A DNA stretch of 64,000 nucleotides from G963691835 sp963691835 (GTDB taxonomy: Bacteria; Pseudomonadota; Alphaproteobacteria; Thalassobaculales; Thalassobaculaceae). The notes beneath the pieces were generated by a model. That model saw only the letters and a program-made list of their open reading frames with translations, was not told where the DNA came from and made no database searches. A program made the position numbers and the translations under genes. The stretch spans positions 2,976,001 to 3,040,000 of the forward strand of contig OY829383.1 in the NCBI GenBank assembly GCA_963691835.1, written 5' to 3'. The stretch's first letter is position 1. Each line of letters starts with the position of its first letter. Positions 52,697 through 61,894 of this stretch are shown here, piece by piece.

Positions 52697-53467
52697 ATGC
52701 TGAAAATTGATGCTGTTTCCCGGACATTCACTCCCGAAGGGGGGCCGCCCGTCCGCGCGCTCTTTGGGGTATCGCTGACGGTCGAACAACACGAGATTGT
52801 CGCCCTGATCGGTGCCAGCGGCTGCGGGAAATCGAGTCTTCTCCGGATCCTCGCCGGGTTGGACCGGGCTGACACGGGTGAGGTTTCGATCAACGGGCGT
52901 TCCGTTTCAGGTACGGCGCCTGAGATCGGCGTCGTCTTTCAGGAGCCGAGGCTGCTGCCCTGGCTTCGTGTCCGGGACAATGTGCGGATGGGCGCGCTCG
53001 ATCTTCCCGCCGACCTTCAGTCCGCCCGTGTGGCTGAGGCTTTGGAGCAGGTAGGCCTCACCCATGCAGCGGACGCTTGGCCGAAAGCGTTGTCCGGCGG
53101 AATGGCGCAACGGGTCGCCATCGCGCGCGCGCTGGTTCGAAAGCCGTCAATCCTGCTCTTGGATGAGCCGTTCAGCGCGCTCGACAGTTTCACCAAGGCA
53201 TCACTTCAGGACCACCTACTGAACCTCTGGGCGGAATCGAACTTCACGATTGTTGCGGTCACCCACGATCTGCAGGAGGCCGCGTATCTGGCGGACAGGG
53301 TGATTGTGATGCGGGGCGATCCCGGCGGCATTCATGATGACCTCCAGATCGACACCGCTCGGCCGAGAGACCGGCATGGGGACGTTGTCCAGACATGGGA
53401 ACGGCGCCTTGCCGCCTCTCTGCAGTCGGCCCGCTGCCTGTCGGATCACCGGGAAGCCGCCCTCTAG
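52697..53467 (+). CDS. ABC transporter ATP-binding protein, SsuB family
   Basis: 256 residues: Walker A GASGCGKSS, Q-loop VFQEPRLLPWLRV, signature LSGGMAQRVAIARAL, Walker B ILLLDEPFSALDSFTK, H-loop VAVTHDLQEAAYLADRV. It completes the A-C-B set. AAGGA 7 bases before ATG 52697 decides the start, although the frame is open from 52652. No ssuD or ssuE monooxygenase is present. The stop overlaps the convergent glcE stop by four bases. Confidence 0.93.
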   Translation: MLKIDAVSRTFTPEGGPPVRALFGVSLTVEQHEIVALIGASGCGKSSLLRILAGLDRADTGEVSINGRSVSGTAPEIGVVFQEPRLLPWLRVRDNVRMGALDLPADLQSARVAEALEQVGLTHAADAWPKALSGGMAQRVAIARALVRKPSILLLDEPFSALDSFTKASLQDHLLNLWAESNFTIVAVTHDLQEAAYLADRVIVMRGDPGGIHDDLQIDTARPRDRHGDVVQTWERRLAASLQSARCLSDHREAAL

Positions 53468-54681
53468 ACGCCCGAATACATTCGGCCCGGGTTCAGAATG
53501 CCCTTGGGGTCGAAGCTCGCTTTGACCCGAGCGCTGAGTGCCAGGGTGACGGGGTCGCGCGGCTGGAACACGTCGATGGCAGCCCGCACCGTCTCTGGCG
53601 CCCGGAAGAGGGTCGCATGCCCGCCGCCCGCCGCGTCGACGGCCTGACGGACGGCTGTGACCCCGCCATCTTCACCCGCCGCCGGCGAGTCGGACGGGAG
53701 GGCGAGCCAGATCAGACCACCGCCCCAGTCCAGGACTGCCCGCCCGCCGTGCCCATTAGGCAGTGCTGCCAGAAAAGCGGGGGCGGACATCTGTGCGATC
53801 GAGATACGCCAGACAAGGTCGGTCGATGCGGGTGCGATGCCGGCCACTGTCTTGAGGTCCCGCCAGATCGCGAGTCCTTCGTCGTCGGGCAGCGTGCGGA
53901 TCGGACCATGCGGGGCAAGCAGACCTTCCAGTTCCTTTACCCGGTAGTCGACGGAGTGGGAGAAGCCTTGAAGCCGCAGGAGCGCCGTTCCAGCCGTTTC
54001 CGCGCCAATGGCGCCGTCATCCGTCGCTCTCCAGGCCGCCCCGATCACTTCGTAGGGACTGCCGAGTGCCGCGGACAACGCCTTGACGGCCGCGGACGGC
54101 GTCAATCCATCAAGCGCCAGCGAGACTTGCCGTTCGGAGACCGGAACCACTTTCATGGTTACTTCGGTCAAAGCACCCAGGGTTCCGTAGGATCCGGCCG
54201 CGAGTTTGGAGACGTCGTAGCCGGTCACGTTCTTCATGACCCGCCCGCCCGCTTTGACGGCCTCACCCCGGCCGTTGACCAGTCGCACGCCGATCAGGCT
54301 GTCCCGCGCGGCACCCAGTGCCACCCGTGCTGGTCCCGACAGATTGCAGGCGATCGTCCCGCCAATTGTCGCGGCTGTACCCGTTCCCCAAAGAGAGGCC
54401 GGGTCCAACGGCTCGAAAGGCAAAGCCTGTCCATTATCGGCCAAGGTCGCTTCGATTTCGGCCAGCGGCGTGCCTGCCCGGGCCGCGATGACCAACTCGC
54501 CCGGTTCGTACAACGTGATCCCTGTCAGTTTGGAAAGATCCAAACGACCTGCGGCCTGAACAGGCCGTCCAAGACCGGCCTTTGTCCCTCCGCCCACGAT
54601 TTCGAGCGGTTCCTGGGCGTCGGCGGCGGCGCGGACGGCGTCCGCAACCTCCGCCTCACTCTGCGGCGTGGCGGAGACCAT
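53464..54681 (-). CDS. glcE: Glycolate oxidase FAD-binding subunit GlcE
   Basis: 405 residues, with an FAD-binding-4 domain: LEIVGGGTKAGLGRPV, GELVIAARAGTPLAEIEATLADNGQALPFEP, TAATIGGTIACNLSGPARVALGAARDSLIGV, GGRVMKNVTGYDVSKLAAGSYGTLG. It works with GlcD and GlcF to oxidise glycolate to glyoxylate. It starts 26 bases inside the glcD 3' end, with GGAGG 9 bases before the ATG 54681. The expected third gene, glcF, does not follow. Confidence 0.92.
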   Translation of the reverse strand: MVSATPQSEAEVADAVRAAADAQEPLEIVGGGTKAGLGRPVQAAGRLDLSKLTGITLYEPGELVIAARAGTPLAEIEATLADNGQALPFEPLDPASLWGTGTAATIGGTIACNLSGPARVALGAARDSLIGVRLVNGRGEAVKAGGRVMKNVTGYDVSKLAAGSYGTLGALTEVTMKVVPVSERQVSLALDGLTPSAAVKALSAALGSPYEVIGAAWRATDDGAIGAETAGTALLRLQGFSHSVDYRVKELEGLLAPHGPIRTLPDDEGLAIWRDLKTVAGIAPASTDLVWRISIAQMSAPAFLAALPNGHGGRAVLDWGGGLIWLALPSDSPAAGEDGGVTAVRQAVDAAGGGHATLFRAPETVRAAIDVFQPRDPVTLALSARVKASFDPKGILNPGRMYSGV

Positions 54682-56113
54682 CCGACCGGCCCTCCAACGG
54701 GAAAACCTTGGCCGGGTTGAGCAGCCATTCCGGGTCAAACGCGGACTTGAGCCGCATTTGCTGGTCGAGGTCGATCGGGTTGAACTGGTGCGTCATCAGA
54801 TCCCGCTTTTCGATGCCAACACCGTGCTCGCCGGTCAGGCAACCGCCCACATCGACGCATAGCTTCAGGACATCGGCGCCAAACTGTTCCGCCCGGACAA
54901 GCTCGTCGTCCGAGTTGATGTCAAAGATGATCAGCGGATGCAGGTTACCGTCGCCCGCGTGAAAGATGTTCGCGACCTGGAAGCCTGTCTCCTCGGACAT
55001 CTCGGCAACGCGTTTCAGCACATGGGGGAGTTGGCCCATGGGGATGGTGCCGTCCATGCAGAAATAGTCGCCGAGTTGACCCACCGCACCGAACGCGGCC
55101 TTGCGGCCCTTCCAGATGGCGGCGGTTTCCGCCTCCGAGCCGCTGACGCGGATGTATTTCGGGTCATGGTCCGACGCGATCGCCTGAATCTTCTCCAGGA
55201 GGAAGTCGATTTCATCGTCCGAGCCCTCGACCTCCACGATCAACAGCGCCTCCACGTCCAGCGGATATCCCGCCTTCGCGAAGTCCTCGCACACCTTGAT
55301 TGCGGGCTTGTCCATGAACTCGATCGCGACCGGAATGATGCCGGAGGCGATGATCGCGGCCACGGCGGCCCCCGCCGCCTCGTTGCTGTCGAAGCCGAAG
55401 AGGATGGGCCGCGCCCCTTCCGGCGAGCGGAGGATGCGGACCGTGATCTCGGTGACGATGCCGAGCGTTCCTTCCGAGCCGGTAATGAGCCCCATCAGGT
55501 CATAGCCCTCGGCGTCCATGGCTTTGCCGCCAAGTCGGATGACCTCGCCGGTCATCAAGACGAACTCCATGCCAAGGAGATTGTTGGTGGTGACCCCGTA
55601 TTTGAGGCAATGGGCGCCGCCCGAGTTCATCGCCACGTTTCCGCCGATCGAGCAGGCGAGCTGGCTGGAGGGGTCCGGCGCGTAGAAGAAGCCTTCGTGG
55701 CTGACGGCGTTGGTGATGTTGATGTTTGTCACGCCCGGCTGCACGGTTGCGGTGCGGTTCTCAAAATCCATGTCGAGAACCTTGGTCATCCGGGACACAC
55801 CAACAACGATGGCGTCTTCGGCGGGCAGCGCGCCGCCGGTCAATGACGTGCCAGCACCCCGGGCGACGATCTTGATGCCGTTGTCATGGCAATACCGCAT
55901 GACGGCGGACACCTCCTCGGTCGACTCCGGCAGGACGACCAGAAGCGGCATTTGCCGGTAGCAGGACAGCGCGTCCGTTTCGTAAGGACGGCGTTCGTCC
56001 TCCTCCACGATCACAGCTTCCGGTGCTGCGATCAGCTTGCGGAGGTCTTCTGCGATGGCGTCTCGGCGCGCGATGGTCTCGGCGTCGGGCGTGGGCAAGG
56101 CGATTGTGGACAT
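54656..56113 (-). CDS. glcD: Glycolate oxidase FAD-linked subunit GlcD
   Basis: 485 residues, FAD-linked oxidase of the GlcD/LldD2 family: VPADD-free start, ARGAGTSLTGGALPAEDAIVVG, QPGVTNINITNAVSHEGFFYAPDPSSQLACSIGG (split), TGSEGTLGIVTEITVRI, and a C-terminal GGCLTGEHGVGIEKRDLM. Membrane-associated through its partners, it passes electrons from glycolate (or D-lactate) to the quinone pool. It forms an operon with glcE; purQ is divergent. The product glyoxylate could connect to glycerate kinase elsewhere in the window. Confidence 0.93.
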   Translation of the reverse strand: MSTIALPTPDAETIARRDAIAEDLRKLIAAPEAVIVEEDERRPYETDALSCYRQMPLLVVLPESTEEVSAVMRYCHDNGIKIVARGAGTSLTGGALPAEDAIVVGVSRMTKVLDMDFENRTATVQPGVTNINITNAVSHEGFFYAPDPSSQLACSIGGNVAMNSGGAHCLKYGVTTNNLLGMEFVLMTGEVIRLGGKAMDAEGYDLMGLITGSEGTLGIVTEITVRILRSPEGARPILFGFDSNEAAGAAVAAIIASGIIPVAIEFMDKPAIKVCEDFAKAGYPLDVEALLIVEVEGSDDEIDFLLEKIQAIASDHDPKYIRVSGSEAETAAIWKGRKAAFGAVGQLGDYFCMDGTIPMGQLPHVLKRVAEMSEETGFQVANIFHAGDGNLHPLIIFDINSDDELVRAEQFGADVLKLCVDVGGCLTGEHGVGIEKRDLMTHQFNPIDLDQQMRLKSAFDPEWLLNPAKVFPLEGRSDGLRHAAE

Positions 56114-56339
56114 GGGATGCCGTTGTCGCTTTCTCGGTTGCTCGATGATCCCAAGTTAACACTTGTGCCACCGACTCGCGACCGGCGTTCCACCAATCGG
56201 AAACGCCGTCGCGGCGGCGACTCGCCGTGTGCCCTCGGTGACGCGCGCCGTCTTGTCACCGGGTGCGGCGGCGCCTACTTTCCGCCCGCGTTGACGGGCC
56301 CAAGAAAGCCCTTCCCTTCATGATCCAGCGGAGCCCCGG
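56114..56339. other. Divergent glcD-purQ intergenic region
   Basis: 226 bases without a gene. It holds a hairpin CGGCGTTCC...GGAAACGCCG near 56182-56207 and a second, GGTGAC...GTCACC, at about 56240. No purS frame is present, and no purine riboswitch or PurR-like site is recognised. Confidence 0.4.
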
Positions 56340-57029
56340 ATGAAGTCCGCAATCGTGCTTTTCCCCGGCAGCAACAGAGAGCGGGATATGGCCATGGCCC
56401 TCGTCCGCGCGGGCGGTGCGCCGCCGTCTATCATCTGGCACAAGGAGACCGAGCTACCCGCCGTCGATCTTGTGGTTGTTCCCGGCGGCTTTGCCCACGG
56501 TGACTACCTCCGGGCGGGTGCCATGGCGGCCCGGTCCCCGATCATGTCCGCGGTGCTCGAAGCTGCCGGGCGGGGCGTACCGATCCTCGGTGTCTGCAAC
56601 GGATTTCAGGTGCTGACGGAGTCCGGTTTGCTGCCCGGCGCGCTGATGCGAAACGCTGGATTGAAGTTCGTCTGCCGAAACGTGGATATGGCGGTCACGA
56701 CGACGGACAGCCTCTTCACGTCAAAATATGCGTCCGGGCAGGCCGTCTCGATCCCGGTCGCGCACAATGACGGAAACTACTTCGCCGATCCTGAGACGCT
56801 GGACCGTCTGGAAGGGGAAGACCGGATCGCGTTCCGCTACACGGACCCGGATGGAACCGCGAGTGAGGGGAGCAACCCCAACGGCTCCATCCGGAACATA
56901 GCTGGCATCCTGTCCGAGAACCGGCGTGTTCTTGGCTTCATGCCGCACCCCGAGAATGCGACGGACCCACTACTCGGCGGAACGGACGGGGCACCGATGT
57001 TTGACGGGATCGTGGAGGCGCTTTCGTGA
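56340..57029 (+). CDS. purQ: Phosphoribosylformylglycinamidine synthase, glutaminase subunit PurQ
   Basis: Releases ammonia from glutamine for the fourth step of IMP synthesis. 229 residues of the class I glutamine amidotransferase fold: IVLFPGSNRERDM, LVVVPGGFAHGDYLRAGA, catalytic Cys in PILGVCNGFQVLTE (about residue 85), and the His/Glu pair in LGFMPHPENATDP. GGAG is 6 bases before the ATG. It overlaps purL (GTGA). purS, usually just upstream, is missing here. Confidence 0.96.
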   Translation: MKSAIVLFPGSNRERDMAMALVRAGGAPPSIIWHKETELPAVDLVVVPGGFAHGDYLRAGAMAARSPIMSAVLEAAGRGVPILGVCNGFQVLTESGLLPGALMRNAGLKFVCRNVDMAVTTTDSLFTSKYASGQAVSIPVAHNDGNYFADPETLDRLEGEDRIAFRYTDPDGTASEGSNPNGSIRNIAGILSENRRVLGFMPHPENATDPLLGGTDGAPMFDGIVEALS

Positions 57030-59230
57030 GTATTCCAAACGCAGCCATCACCCCGGAATTGGTCGCCGAGCACGGGCTGGCCCCCGATGAGTATGAGCGC
57101 ATTCTATCGATCCTGGACCGGGAGCCGACGCTGACGGAGCTCGGCGTGTTCTCGGCCATGTGGTCGGAGCACTGCTCCTACAAATCCTCGAAACGCTGGC
57201 TCAAAACACTTCCGACAAGTGGGCCGAACGTCATCCAAGGGCCCGGCGAGAACGCGGGCGTCGTGGACATCGGCGATGGCCAGGCGGCGGTCTTCAAGAT
57301 CGAGAGCCATAATCACCCAAGCTTCATCGAGCCGTATCAAGGGGCGGCGACCGGTGTGGGCGGCATCCTCCGGGATGTGTTCACCATGGGCGCGCGGCCG
57401 GTTGCGAACCTGAACGCGCTCCGCTTTGGCGATCCGGCGCACCCAAAGACCAAGCATCTGGTCTCCGGTGTGGTCGCGGGCATCGGGGGTTATGGAAACT
57501 GCATTGGTGTGCCGACGGTCGCGGGGGAGGTGAACTTCCACCCCGCCTACAACGGCAACATCCTGGTCAATGCGATGACCGTGGGTCTCGCCCCCGCGGA
57601 CAGGATCTTCTATTCGGCAGCGGCCGGTGCGGGAAACCCCGTGGTCTATGTGGGCGCCAAGACCGGTCGGGACGGCATCCACGGGGCCACCATGGCCTCT
57701 ACCGAGTTCTCGGAAGACAGCGAGGAGAAGCGACCGACCGTGCAGGTCGGTGACCCCTTCACCGAAAAACTTCTTCTGGAAGCCTGCCTTGAGCTGATGG
57801 CCCGGGACGCGATCATCGCGATCCAGGACATGGGAGCGGCGGGTCTCACGTCCTCGTCGGTGGAGATGGCGGGCAAGGGCGAACTTGGGATCGAACTGGA
57901 TCTGGAGAAGGTGCCGGTCCGTGAAGAGCGGATGAGTGCCTACGAGATCATGTTGTCGGAGTCCCAAGAGCGGATGCTGATGATCCTGAAGCCGGAGGCG
58001 GAAGCCGAAGCCCGGGAGATCTTCGAACGCTGGGACCTGGACTTCGCCGTGATCGGCCGCCTGACGGAGAGCGGCCGTTTGGTGTTGCGGATGGACGGGG
58101 AATTGGCCTGCGATATCCCAATTCCCCCGATCTCGGAGAATGCGCCGGAGTATGACCGGCCCTGGGTCAAGACCCCCGCACCGGACCCGCTGAACCCCTC
58201 TGTCCTGGAGGGGGCGCCGGATCTGCTTGGCGATCTGAGGCGTCTGGTCGCCTCCTCGGATCTGGCGAGCCGCCGCTGGATCTGGGAGCAGTACGATCAT
58301 CTGATCATGGGGGACACCTTGGTTCGCCCGGGCGGTGATGCGGCTGTTGTGAGGGTCCGGGATACGGAGAAGGGGCTCGCGGTCACTGTCGACTGTACGC
58401 CGCGCTACGTTCTGTCCGACCCGGAAGCGGGCGGGGCGCAGGCCGTGGCCGAGAGCTGGCGAAACCTTTCAGCGACCGGGGCGGATCCGATTGCAGTCAC
58501 CAACAACCTCAATTTCGGCAACCCGCAGAAGCCGGAGATCATGGGCCAGATCGTTGGATCGGTGACCGGCATGGGGGCGGCGTGCCGTGCCTTGGACTTC
58601 CCGGTCGTGTCCGGAAACGTCTCCCTCTACAACGAGACGGACGGTGCCGCGATCCTGCCCACGCCGACCATCGGCGGGGTGGGGGTTATAAGGAACATCG
58701 ATCGCCATGCCACCGTTGCGCTGAAGTCAGCAGGGCAGACGCTGATCCTCGTCGGGGCGAGTGCAGGACATCTCGGCCAGTCCGTCTGGCTTCGCGAGAT
58801 TCACGGCCGGGAGGAGGGGGCACCCCCACCCGTTGACCTCGACGCCGAGCGCCGGAACGGGGACTTTGTTCGTTCGTTGATCGGCGAAGGTGTCGTGCAG
58901 ACCTGTCACGATCTGTCCGATGGCGGCCTTCTCGTGGCCGTGGCCGAAATGGCGATGGCCGCTCGTGGACTTGGGGCGACAATCGTGTTGCCCGACGGTT
59001 TGGACCCGCGTTCCGCGTCCTTTGGCGAGGATCAGGCGCGGTATGTTATGGCCGTCGACGACGCGGATGCGGTCCTCGGGCTTGCCGAGAAAGCCAGCAT
59101 TCCTGCTGTGGTCATCGGCGAGACGGTCGGTGAGGCTCTGTTGACAGTAGACGGTCACGGGGTCATATGCGTCGATGAGTTACGATCCGGCCATGAAGCG
59201 TGGTTGCCGGATCTCATGTCCGGGGAGTGA
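57026..59230 (+). CDS. purL: Phosphoribosylformylglycinamidine synthase subunit PurL (small type)
   Basis: The ATP-dependent synthetase half of the FGAM synthase complex with PurQ and PurS. 734 residues, typical of the small PurL: FSAMWSEHCSYKSSKRWLKTLP, FKIESHNHPSFIEPYQGAATGVGGI (split), GIHGATMASTEFSEDSEEKRP, IQDMGAAGLTSSSVEMAG, and a second ATP-binding-like half ending in QTCHDLSDGGLLVAVAEMAMA. GTG start overlaps purQ. Downstream, bolA and grxD follow closely. Confidence 0.97.
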   Translation: MSIPNAAITPELVAEHGLAPDEYERILSILDREPTLTELGVFSAMWSEHCSYKSSKRWLKTLPTSGPNVIQGPGENAGVVDIGDGQAAVFKIESHNHPSFIEPYQGAATGVGGILRDVFTMGARPVANLNALRFGDPAHPKTKHLVSGVVAGIGGYGNCIGVPTVAGEVNFHPAYNGNILVNAMTVGLAPADRIFYSAAAGAGNPVVYVGAKTGRDGIHGATMASTEFSEDSEEKRPTVQVGDPFTEKLLLEACLELMARDAIIAIQDMGAAGLTSSSVEMAGKGELGIELDLEKVPVREERMSAYEIMLSESQERMLMILKPEAEAEAREIFERWDLDFAVIGRLTESGRLVLRMDGELACDIPIPPISENAPEYDRPWVKTPAPDPLNPSVLEGAPDLLGDLRRLVASSDLASRRWIWEQYDHLIMGDTLVRPGGDAAVVRVRDTEKGLAVTVDCTPRYVLSDPEAGGAQAVAESWRNLSATGADPIAVTNNLNFGNPQKPEIMGQIVGSVTGMGAACRALDFPVVSGNVSLYNETDGAAILPTPTIGGVGVIRNIDRHATVALKSAGQTLILVGASAGHLGQSVWLREIHGREEGAPPPVDLDAERRNGDFVRSLIGEGVVQTCHDLSDGGLLVAVAEMAMAARGLGATIVLPDGLDPRSASFGEDQARYVMAVDDADAVLGLAEKASIPAVVIGETVGEALLTVDGHGVICVDELRSGHEAWLPDLMSGE

Positions 59231-59259
59231 GCCTCGGGGCGGCAAGAGAGGGATTCGCC

Positions 59260-59493
59260 ATGGCGATGGATGCGGGTGAGATCGAGCAGCTGATCAAGGA
59301 CGGTCTGCCGGAGGCCCAAGTCACCATCGAGGACCTCCGCGGTGACGGCGATCACTACGCCTGTCATGTTGTCTCCCCCGCATTTGCGGGCAAAACCCGG
59401 ATTCAGCAGCATCAGATGGTCTATGCGGCACTGCAGGGCCGGATGGGTACCGAACTCCACGCCCTGGCGCTGCAGACCTCCGTTCCCGAGTGA
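59260..59493 (+). CDS. bolA: BolA family protein
   Basis: 77 residues; a BolA/IbaG-like partner of monothiol glutaredoxins in iron-sulfur cluster handling. Motifs are IEQLIKDGLPEAQVTIEDLRGDGDHYACHVVSPAF (split), with the cluster-associated His in QQHQMVYAALQGRMGTELHAL. AGAGGG 7 bases before the ATG 59260 fixes the start. It lies 30 bases after purL and 39 before grxD; the bolA-grxD pairing is widespread and functionally meaningful. Confidence 0.92.
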   Translation: MAMDAGEIEQLIKDGLPEAQVTIEDLRGDGDHYACHVVSPAFAGKTRIQQHQMVYAALQGRMGTELHALALQTSVPE

Positions 59494-59531
59494 ACGGACG
59501 CACGGAACGGATCAAAGGAAAGGGAAGACCC

Positions 59532-59876
<345 letters not shown>

Positions 59877-59906
59877 GACGCACCAACATCGTCCTTGTGA
59901 ATTCGG

Positions 59907-59935
59907 ACCGGGCCAGCGCTAAGCGTCGGCCCGGT
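59907..59935. terminator. Hairpin between grxD and the chemoreceptor gene
   Basis: ACCGGGCC (59907-59914) and GGCCCGGT (59928-59935) form a perfect 8-bp stem overlapping the 3' end of the chemoreceptor-like gene. The T run is poor (ATTCCTGTT), so termination strength is uncertain. Confidence 0.4.
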
Positions 59936-61001
59936 ATTCCTGTTGAATGCGGGCGATCGACTGGTCGATGTCCTGGCTGAGGCTCGCCATGCGTTGTGCG
60001 ATCTCGTCGGTCGCAACCTGCTGGTCCTCCGTCGCCCGGCCCGTTTCGTCCAGAAACTCCATCAGCGTGTCCATCTTCTCGTTCACGTTCGAGAAGGCGC
60101 TCCGGACGGTCGCCAGTGTTTCCTGAAGCTGTGAGGTCATGGTCGTGATGTTGTCCGCAGCCTCGCGCGAGCTGCTGGCCAAGGCCTTCACCTCGCGCGC
60201 GACGACGGCAAACCCTTTGCCGGCCTCGCCTGCGCGGGCGGCTTCGATGGTGGCGTTCAGCGCCAGCATGTTGGTCTGACCGGCGATCGACTTGATCCCG
60301 TCAAGCAGTTGCAGGATCCCGTCCGTCGCCTCGCCGAGTTTGGAGATCTCATCCACGGCACCGCCGACGGTACCTGCGATCGCCGTTCCCTGGTCGCGGT
60401 TCCGATCAACATCGCTCCGCATGGATTGCATGCTGCGGGAAAGCTCCTCGGAGGCAGCGGCGATGCCGCCGACGTTCTCACCCACACTATCCCGCATCCG
60501 GCCGGTGAGTTCATCAATGGTCTCGGCCAGTTTCGCTGCGGTCGCCTTTTCATATGAGGCCATCGCGATGGTGGCTTCAGCGGTCATCAGGCCTAGTGTG
60601 AGCTCGATGGCGTTCGCCTTGCCGTCTGCTGGGATGTCGTCCGACGCGATCATCGCGGCCGTCAGTTTTCGGGACAGGACCGAAAAAAACTGGCCATAGA
60701 CGGCCGGGTCCATGCCAGACTCGAGATCGCCCTTCGCAAAATCGGCCACCCGGTCGAAATGCTCCTGATCAATGCCTTTGGAGTAGACGGCCGCCCAACG
60801 GTCCATTTGATTCCGGACCCACTCGCCTTCCGCCTGTCCCCAAAGAAAGCCGCTCAGCCCAGCTTGGGTATTGCAGAAGCGATGGGTATCGCCGAGCACG
60901 GGCCGGATGACCGGCTCCACGTGAGTTTGCCAAGCCTCACCCAACTCGCGTGCGTGATTGGCCCCAAGGCCGCACCCTTGGAGCAGTTCTTTGACCTCCA
61001 C
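59919..61001 (-). CDS. Soluble chemoreceptor-like protein with a globin-like sensor domain
   Basis: 360 residues, no transmembrane segment. Residues 1-150 are helical; the segment VRNQMDRWAAVYSKGIDQEHFDRVADFAKGD (split here) followed by GMDPAVYGQFFSVLSRKL resembles the protoglobin sensor of globin-coupled receptors. The C-terminal half is an MCP signalling domain with GIKSIAGQTNMLALNATIEAARAGEAGKGFAVVAREVKALA (split), the hairpin that binds CheA/CheW. GTG at 61001 has GGAG 7 bases upstream. Where the proximal haem His is expected, the residue appears to be Asp. No methylation-site or che gene is adjacent. Confidence 0.75.
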   Translation of the reverse strand: MEVKELLQGCGLGANHARELGEAWQTHVEPVIRPVLGDTHRFCNTQAGLSGFLWGQAEGEWVRNQMDRWAAVYSKGIDQEHFDRVADFAKGDLESGMDPAVYGQFFSVLSRKLTAAMIASDDIPADGKANAIELTLGLMTAEATIAMASYEKATAAKLAETIDELTGRMRDSVGENVGGIAAASEELSRSMQSMRSDVDRNRDQGTAIAGTVGGAVDEISKLGEATDGILQLLDGIKSIAGQTNMLALNATIEAARAGEAGKGFAVVAREVKALASSSREAADNITTMTSQLQETLATVRSAFSNVNEKMDTLMEFLDETGRATEDQQVATDEIAQRMASLSQDIDQSIARIQQEYRADA

Positions 61002-61112
61002 CCTTAATCTCCCGGTCCCGATGGTGTGGATCTGTCGATCAACATGGCGTCTCCAATGTAACGGACAAGTCCCAATGGCGTGAGGCATATGAGAGCGCTG
61101 GAAGAACGATGA

Positions 61113-61508
61113 TCATGGCCCGTCTTCAATCCGTTCCATGTCCGCGTCTGAGAGACCGAAGTGATGACCGATCTCATGAACAAGGACATGCTTGACCACA
61201 TGGGCAAGGTCTTCGCCGGTCTCACACCAGTAGTCCAGGATTGCTCTGCGGTAGAGAAAAATGCGGTCGAGGTCCATGGCGGCGCCGGACACGGAGCGCT
61301 CTCCGAACGGGATGCCGGAGTAGAGGCCCATCAACTCGAACGGACTCTCGATGCCGAGATCCCGCAATACCTCCTCCTCGGCGAAGTCCTGAACGATGAA
61401 GACCACATCGCCCGTCATCTTTGAGAGTTCCGGCGGAATGCGCTCGAAGGCTTCTCGAGCCAGCGACTCAATCGTCTCAAGCGACGGCGGCGAGATTGCG
61501 TCGGTCAT
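61113..61508 (-). CDS. Zincin-like metallopeptidase family protein (DUF1025 type)
   Basis: 131 residues of a compact minizincin: the N-terminal LAREAFERIPPELSKM and VVFIVQDFAEEEVL blocks, FELMGLYSGIPFGERSV, IFLYRRAILDYW, and the zinc site HVLVHEIGHHFGLSDADM (HExxH with a third ligand Asp or His). The family is widespread; its substrate is unknown. It is divergent from phhB, with 62 bases between. Confidence 0.88.
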   Translation of the reverse strand: MTDAISPPSLETIESLAREAFERIPPELSKMTGDVVFIVQDFAEEEVLRDLGIESPFELMGLYSGIPFGERSVSGAAMDLDRIFLYRRAILDYWCETGEDLAHVVKHVLVHEIGHHFGLSDADMERIEDGP

Positions 61509-61570
61509 GGCCTATGCCCATCATCGGTCCGGACAGCCCGCAACAGTAAACCTTCGGTGGGGAGACGATC

Positions 61571-61870
61571 ATGGCCACCAGACTTGAACACCCTGACCGT
61601 GCTGAGGCTCTCGCCTCGATCGACGCATGGTCTATGGTGGATGGCCGGGACGCCATCACCCGCACCTTCCGCTTCAAGGACTTCAACGAAGCCTTCGGAT
61701 TTATGAGCCGGACGGCCCTGGTGGCGGAGAAAATGGATCATCATCCGGAGTGGTTCAACGTCTACAACCGCGTGGAGGTTACCCTGTCGACCCATGACGC
61801 CGGCGGGCTGACCGCGCTTGATATCGCCCTTGCCCGCTTCATGGATGGGGCGGCGGGTCAGCAGACCTGA
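61571..61870 (+). CDS. phhB: Pterin-4a-carbinolamine dehydratase
   Basis: 99 residues; recycles tetrahydrobiopterin-type cofactors by dehydrating 4a-hydroxytetrahydropterin. The active-site signature MDHHPEWFNVYNRVEVTLSTHD (split) contains the three histidines and the VY-N motif; RTFRFKDFNEAFGFM is the first helix. No aromatic amino-acid hydroxylase is nearby, and in such genomes PhhB homologues may also serve molybdopterin or folate metabolism. GGGGAGACG precedes the ATG. Confidence 0.92.
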   Translation: MATRLEHPDRAEALASIDAWSMVDGRDAITRTFRFKDFNEAFGFMSRTALVAEKMDHHPEWFNVYNRVEVTLSTHDAGGLTALDIALARFMDGAAGQQT

Positions 61871-61894
61871 CCCGCACGGTCCCAGTCGGGGCCC

